The notes under the pieces were generated by a model. It saw only the letters and a program-made list of their open reading frames with translations. It was not told the DNA's origin and did no database searches. This document shows, piece by piece, positions 32,161-36,029 of a stretch of 36,029 bases of DNA (position 1 is its first letter; the number at the start of each line of letters is the position of its first letter). This stretch comes from Gemmatimonadota bacterium (GTDB taxonomy: Bacteria > Gemmatimonadota > Gemmatimonadetes > Gemmatimonadales > Gemmatimonadaceae): contig PMYN01000134.1 of assembly GCA_003171215.1 (NCBI GenBank), forward strand, positions 1-36,029. Reading direction: 5' to 3'. Made by a program: the position numbers and the translations under genes.

Positions 32161-34098
32161 ATGTCGTCTGCAAGAGTGCGTCTCGTCTACCTAGACACCT
32201 GTGTCGTCGGAACGGGTGTATTGTCGTTGATATTCCTTGGCATTCGCACATATCTTGGACGAGGTGCTGCTGCACGGGGGGCGCTACCTCTCGCTGCAGC
32301 CGTCTACGTCGTCTTTGCTATCGCTGTCACTTTCCGACGTCGGATACCGATGTCGAGAGCGATCATCAACCTACTGCGAGCCAGCTGCGTTGCCGCCAGC
32401 TGCGTTCTTGCGACCGCGGCGGTGATGCGCGCCTCCTCAGAAAGGCCAAGCGAGTACGGTTGGCCGCCGCACGTTCGCGAATTGTCCGGTGGGCTTCCCT
32501 GGCTCACCAGTCAGGAACGCGCAATCTGGACTCTGCGGCTCCTTGCCCACGCCGTAACGGCTCATCGGTCATCGCTAGCCTGGGGAGTCCTTCCGTCGGA
32601 CTGGCCGATACCCACGGGTGTCGAGGTGGCGATGGACTCGGTCGCCGACACGGTGCGCCTCTACGCGCGCGTCAAGCCGGACTCGCTCGAATGTGTTGAG
32701 CGCCTATTCCGAGGATCACTGCTGTCGTACGGCGCCGTTGCGGATTCGATCATTCGGTGCTTCCATGGCAACTCCACGACACGAGTTGTCTACCAGCGCA
32801 TCTTGCGTCGGAAGATGGCGCCGCTCGCGAACCAGGCGCGGATTACAGGAGCGCCTTGGAGTCAGTATCGAGGCGATGAGGTCAAGACTGCACGTGCGCC
32901 GGAGTTGTTCGAGTATTCGCGAGGCTTCAACATACACATAGGTGGATCCGTGCGTTCATCAATAGCGATTGTCGGCCACAACGCTATTGTTGGCACCCAC
33001 GGTACTGGCACCATCGTGAGCATCGACGTGCAAAAGGCCATGGTGGTCTGGCGCGCGACTGTACCGAACTGGGTGCATGAGGACGGGGTCTCGGACGGGC
33101 AGATAGTCGTTCTCGGATTCGGCGACAGTGGACCATCTTTTCGAACACGAGCGCCGGCCGGTGTCGCCGCTTACCGAGTTCGCGACGGCATTCTGCTGTG
33201 GTCGGCATTCGAATCCAATTCAGTCATGTCATCGCCAGTCATATCTGACGGGCGAGTAACTTACGCGACCGCGGGTGGGCTGGTGAAGATGAGGGAGTTG
33301 AATTCAGGCGAGCTAATTCATCAAACTCAGCTTCCCGGCGCGGTGGCAATGGCTCCGCCGGCCCTAATTGGCGCGACGCTCGTGTTCGGCGCTGGCAATG
33401 GTTGGGTTTGTGCGCTGGACGCCACCGATCTGTCGCGGCAATGGTGCAGCCGCCTCCCAGGTGTCGCAGAGACGGGTGTTGCCGGACCAGCCGTCTTTGA
33501 CACAGTCATCGTGCAATCAGCCGCTCAGATGCTCGATGTCTATCACCTCGGCACCCAAGCGGCTCAGGTCGGACCAGTGTTGCTCGGACGAATCGCGGCC
33601 GACATCATCGTGGGAAGATCGGAACGTCCTGTTGGCCAAATTATCTTTGGTGTGAGAGTACGAGATGGCAGTATTCTGTGGCGAGGATTGTCGCACCCCG
33701 CGCGGCGAATCGTGCTGGGGCACAACTCCGGAACGGCGACCGGGTCTCGCAGCATCGGTGTGGTTGTCCTTCCCATTCCTGACTTGGTCGTCGCCTTCAA
33801 TCCAGCGACTGGTACCGAAATCTGGCACGCCGAAGCCGACGGTTCGCGAGGCCCGCCGCTTGTGGTTGACAGTTCTGTGTACGTGTTCTCGGCAACAGGA
33901 TCTATTCGCGTCTTGCGCATTCGTGACGGCAGCACAGCCTGTACGTATAGGTCGAAATTCAAATTTGACCGTGCTGGTCCATCGCTGGCCGGGACGTTGC
34001 TGCTCGTGGGCACAATCTCCGGCGAGATATTCGGTATCCCTCGCAGTTTGATTGACAATTGCCGTTTAGACCAGCTCGATTTATTAATAGGGAAATGA
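32161..34098 (+). CDS. Membrane-anchored PQQ-type beta-propeller protein, function unknown
   Basis: 645 residues, not a known polysaccharide enzyme. Three hydrophobic N-terminal segments (about 11-32, 40-58 and 70-88) probably anchor it. A linker of ~130 residues (YGWPPHVRELSGGLPWL onwards) has no recognisable domain. From about residue 260 come repeated BamB/PQQ-like blades: VSIDVQKAMVVWRA, AAYRVRDGILLWSA, MRELNSGELIHQT, CALDATDLSRQWCS, VRVRDGSILWRG, VAFNPATGTEIWHAE and RVLRIRDGSTACTY, about seven in all. No PQQ-dehydrogenase catalytic residues are recognised, so it is more likely a periplasmic scaffold or sensor. ATG 32161 is the first start after the intergenic hairpin; no clear Shine-Dalgarno. 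Its place between rmlD and the initiating transferase suggests a polysaccharide role, unproven. Confidence 0.72.
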   Translation: MSSARVRLVYLDTCVVGTGVLSLIFLGIRTYLGRGAAARGALPLAAAVYVVFAIAVTFRRRIPMSRAIINLLRASCVAASCVLATAAVMRASSERPSEYGWPPHVRELSGGLPWLTSQERAIWTLRLLAHAVTAHRSSLAWGVLPSDWPIPTGVEVAMDSVADTVRLYARVKPDSLECVERLFRGSLLSYGAVADSIIRCFHGNSTTRVVYQRILRRKMAPLANQARITGAPWSQYRGDEVKTARAPELFEYSRGFNIHIGGSVRSSIAIVGHNAIVGTHGTGTIVSIDVQKAMVVWRATVPNWVHEDGVSDGQIVVLGFGDSGPSFRTRAPAGVAAYRVRDGILLWSAFESNSVMSSPVISDGRVTYATAGGLVKMRELNSGELIHQTQLPGAVAMAPPALIGATLVFGAGNGWVCALDATDLSRQWCSRLPGVAETGVAGPAVFDTVIVQSAAQMLDVYHLGTQAAQVGPVLLGRIAADIIVGRSERPVGQIIFGVRVRDGSILWRGLSHPARRIVLGHNSGTATGSRSIGVVVLPIPDLVVAFNPATGTEIWHAEADGSRGPPLVVDSSVYVFSATGSIRVLRIRDGSTACTYRSKFKFDRAGPSLAGTLLLVGTISGEIFGIPRSLIDNCRLDQLDLLIGK

Positions 34099-34241
34099 CC
34101 GTCAATGTGATTCTGTCTCTGAGACTTCGGTAGCTCCCGTGAGCGTGCAGCACATCCGCCCTCTGGACTGAGAGCCTGCGCGCTGACTCCACATAGCCAC
34201 GCGCCGCCCGAATTCGAGAACAAGCCGTACGGCGCGACTGA

Positions 34242-35315
34242 TCACCCGCCCGGCCTGACCACCGCACCCACCGTCCGCGCGAGCGCCGACGCGTCGCTCA
34301 GCAGCGTCCACCGCCGCACGTACGCCAGTTCGATGTCGCACCGCTCCGGATAGCCCACTCCGTGCCGGCCGCTCACCGCCCACGCGCCGGTGATGCCCGG
34401 CCGCACCGAGAGCAACAGGTCGCGTGCCGTGCCGTAGTGCTCGAGCTCTTCCTCCACCACCGGCCGCGGGCCAACCAGCGACATCTCGCCCACGAGCACG
34501 TTCCAGAGCTGCGGAAGCTCGTCCAGGCTCGTCCGCCGCACGAAGCGGCCCACGATCGTCACGCGCGGGTCTTGGTCGTCCGGAATCTTGTAGTGGTTGC
34601 GCCGGTACTCCTCGTACATTTCCGCGTCGGCGCGCAGAACCGCCTCCGCGTCGGAACTCATCGTCCTGAGCTTCAGGCACTGGAACTTGCGCCCGCTGCG
34701 CCCGATGCGCTCGTGCCTGAAGATCACCGCGCCCGGAGACTCCAGCCGAATGGCAACGGCAAGCAGAGCAAATAGCGGCGCGGTGACCAGCAGCCCTAGC
34801 GCCGAGCCCACCACATCGAGCGCGCGCTTGACCTGCACCTCCCAGCGCCGTCTCGGAATCCGCGCGAGCTGGACGAGCGGACTTTCACCGCTCCACACGA
34901 TCACCGGGTCGTGCCCCGCGAGCACCTCGGTGGGCATCACGGCGAGCAGCTCACAGTGGTGCAGCAGCGCGAGGTCGGCCACTCTGCGCATGGTGCCGAC
35001 ACCCACCGGCCCCGCCACGAGAATCGTCTCCGCCCGGTGTGCACCAAGCAACTCGGCGAGCTCTCTCACTCCCGCGTCCTGATCGTCCGATTCCACGTCC
35101 ACGGCGAGTGCAGCCACTACCTCGAATCGGCCGGCAATCGCAGCCGGATGCTGCAGTGCACGCGGGATGTCCTCCGGCGCACCCACAATTATGACGCGCC
35201 GGCATTCCGTTTCCGGAACGTCGGGCCACCTGGAACCAGTGTGGGAAATCTCACCCGTGCGAACGCGTTGAGGCGTTTTGCGAACTGGCTCGACAGGCGT
35301 CTTGCGCGGAGGCAT
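34242..35315 (-). CDS. Polyprenyl-phosphate glycosylphosphotransferase (WcaJ/WbaP-like, N-terminally short)
   Basis: 357 residues. Moves a hexose-1-phosphate to undecaprenyl phosphate. An N-terminal Rossmann-like regulatory domain ([36 protein letters not shown]) is followed by the membrane helix [20 protein letters not shown], then [21 protein letters not shown], the catalytic Asp-Glu of [29 protein letters not shown] and [13 protein letters not shown]. The four-helix N-terminal membrane bundle normal in this family is missing: ATG 35315 gives a soluble front. Upstream in-frame sequence (to a GTG at 35555) has no hydrophobic helices and overlaps the divergent export gene, so I reject it. It is the second initiating transferase in the window, beside the PglC-like one. 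Confidence 0.84.
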   Translation of the reverse strand: MPPRKTPVEPVRKTPQRVRTGEISHTGSRWPDVPETECRRVIIVGAPEDIPRALQHPAAIAGRFEVVAALAVDVESDDQDAGVRELAELLGAHRAETILVAGPVGVGTMRRVADLALLHHCELLAVMPTEVLAGHDPVIVWSGESPLVQLARIPRRRWEVQVKRALDVVGSALGLLVTAPLFALLAVAIRLESPGAVIFRHERIGRSGRKFQCLKLRTMSSDAEAVLRADAEMYEEYRRNHYKIPDDQDPRVTIVGRFVRRTSLDELPQLWNVLVGEMSLVGPRPVVEEELEHYGTARDLLLSVRPGITGAWAVSGRHGVGYPERCDIELAYVRRWTLLSDASALARTVGAVVRPGG

Positions 35316-35373
35316 CCGGTCGCGGGTGAGGGTGAGCGACGATCTTCGGGAAGCTAAGTACGGCACCACGTAC

Positions 35374-35395
35374 GAGCAACCTTGGAGCAACCTTG
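35374..35395. repeat. Tandem 11-bp repeat in the divergent promoter region
   Basis: GAGCAACCTTG occurs twice head to tail (35374-35384 and 35385-35395), between the divergent initiating-transferase and export genes and 36 bases before the export ATG. The 11-base period is close to one DNA turn, so a protein could bind both copies on one face. No T-run. Confidence 0.6.
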
Positions 35396-35430
35396 CCGGA
35401 GCCACGGCACAGCGGTACCATCCCGATCCA

Positions 35431-36029
35431 ATGATACGTCTTTCTGCGCGGTCGCTGTCTGTGCTCGCCGTCACGCTGGCGCTCTGGATTCCGTCGGCTG
35501 CCATGGCGCAATTGCGCGCCGATCCGCAACGGGCTCCGCTCTCGCCCGGCGACAAGCTCCTGCTGAAAATATGGCTCGACTCGAGCTACGTGGACAGCGT
35601 GCGAATCGACCAGTCCACGCACGTGGTTCTGCCCCGGGTGGGCGTCATCTCGCTCGCTGGAATTCCCTCCGAGGCGATCGCGGACTCCGTTCGCTCCGCG
35701 TACAGCTCGGTGCTGAGGACGAAGTCGATCGAGGTCACTCCGCTTCGCCGCGTGGGAGTCGTCGGTGACGTGCGCAAACCGGATGTCTACTACATCGACC
35801 TCACCACCAACCTCCGCGACGCGATCGCGCTGGCCGGAGGGGTGGCTGAAATCGGCCGGCCGGACAACATCTCGATCATTCGAAATGGCCAGCAGACACG
35901 GGTCAAGGATTGGCAGGACGCGGCGTCGGTCTGGGCGCCGCTCCTCTCCGGCGATGAGATCCTCGTGGGCCGCCAGAGCTTCTTCGAGCGCAACGCCATC
36001 GCCGTGATCACGGGCATCAGCGTGCTCGC
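35431..36029 (+). CDS. Polysaccharide export protein (Wza-like, partial)
   Basis: I translated it by hand from ATG 35431: it runs open to the window end (199 codons plus two bases) and continues outside. A signal peptide is clear: MIRLSARS, a hydrophobic stretch SVLAVTLALWI, then PSAAMA before QLRAD, a signal-peptidase-I-like site; no lipobox cysteine is seen. The mature protein starts with the polysaccharide export domain (LSPGDKLLLKIW, VLPRVGVISLAGIPSEAI, VTPLRRVGVVGDVRKPDVY) and an SLBB-type segment (NLRDAIALAGGVAEIG). It should form the outer-membrane/periplasmic exit pore with the Wzz-like protein. It is divergent from the initiating transferase across a 115-base region holding the tandem repeat. 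Partial at the right edge. Confidence 0.88.
   Translation, partial: MIRLSARSLSVLAVTLALWIPSAAMAQLRADPQRAPLSPGDKLLLKIWLDSSYVDSVRIDQSTHVVLPRVGVISLAGIPSEAIADSVRSAYSSVLRTKSIEVTPLRRVGVVGDVRKPDVYYIDLTTNLRDAIALAGGVAEIGRPDNISIIRNGQQTRVKDWQDAASVWAPLLSGDEILVGRQSFFERNAIAVITGISVL

Noticed and set aside
35316-35555. 80-residue N-terminal extension of the glycosylphosphotransferase
   Set aside because: No membrane helices of the kind the family needs and it overlaps the start of the divergent export gene.

Overview
This window is a surface-polysaccharide (O-antigen, capsule or exopolysaccharide) biosynthesis locus of about 36 kb. The organism is a GC-rich Gram-negative bacterium: the window has a Wza-type export protein with a signal peptide, a Wzz-type chain-length protein, a Wzx flippase, a Wzy-like polymerase and many GTG/TTG starts. 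Gemmatimonadota would fit, but the sequence alone does not prove a taxon. By eye, the two edges (1-1511 and 34242-36029) are richer in GC than the interior, which suggests conserved edges around an exchangeable, partly acquired interior.

Layout. (1) 1-1511, minus: a CapD/PglF-type sugar-nucleotide dehydratase cut by the window edge. (2) 1683-2639: a small EPS-associated MarR-like regulator and a NusG-paralogue antiterminator, preceded by two dyads. (3) 2647-12900: a tightly overlapped operon resembling legionaminic-acid (nonulosonic acid) synthesis. It encodes a Gfo/Idh oxidoreductase, CMP-nonulosonate synthetase, PtmA-like SDR, NeuB/LegI, NeuC/LegG, a wrecked NeuD/LegH acetyltransferase, HisF-like and HisH-like subunits, a WbpG/PseA-like amidotransferase, a PtmE-like CBS-nucleotidyltransferase and a LegB-like dehydratase. 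(4) 13314-19596: Wzx, an SGNH hydrolase, two Gfo/Idh oxidoreductases and a GT-B transferase. (5) 20088-23321: two methyltransferases and a GT2. (6) 23318-30580: a strand-alternating mosaic of Wzz, GT4, Wzy, GT2 and a PglC/PglE/PglD set for bacillosamine-type initiation, with three convergent 3' overlaps. (7) 30965-34098: an RmlD-like reductase, a strong nested hairpin and an unusual membrane-anchored PQQ-type beta-propeller protein. (8) 34242-36029: a shortened polyprenyl-phosphate glycosylphosphotransferase, divergent from a Wza-type export gene that runs off the window.

How the genes may work together (inference). The antiterminator would let polymerase read the long operon. The Leg-type genes would make a CMP-nonulosonate. 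HisF/HisH/WbpG-like proteins would convert an N-acetyl group into an acetamidino group. PglF/E/D/C would make and load a diNAcBac-type first sugar on the lipid carrier. The GT2, GT4 and GT-B enzymes, methyltransferases and SGNH enzyme would build and decorate the repeat unit, and Wzx, Wzy, Wzz and Wza would flip, polymerise, measure and export it.

The most notable points are the multiply frameshifted neuD next to intact hisF, the absence of a LegC aminotransferase beside legB while an intact PglE/PglD pair lies about 17 kb away, altered active-site residues in the HisF-like protein, the beta-propeller membrane protein, and several dyads, hairpins and repeats in intergenic DNA. No tRNA, rRNA, CRISPR array, insertion sequence or origin was recognised.
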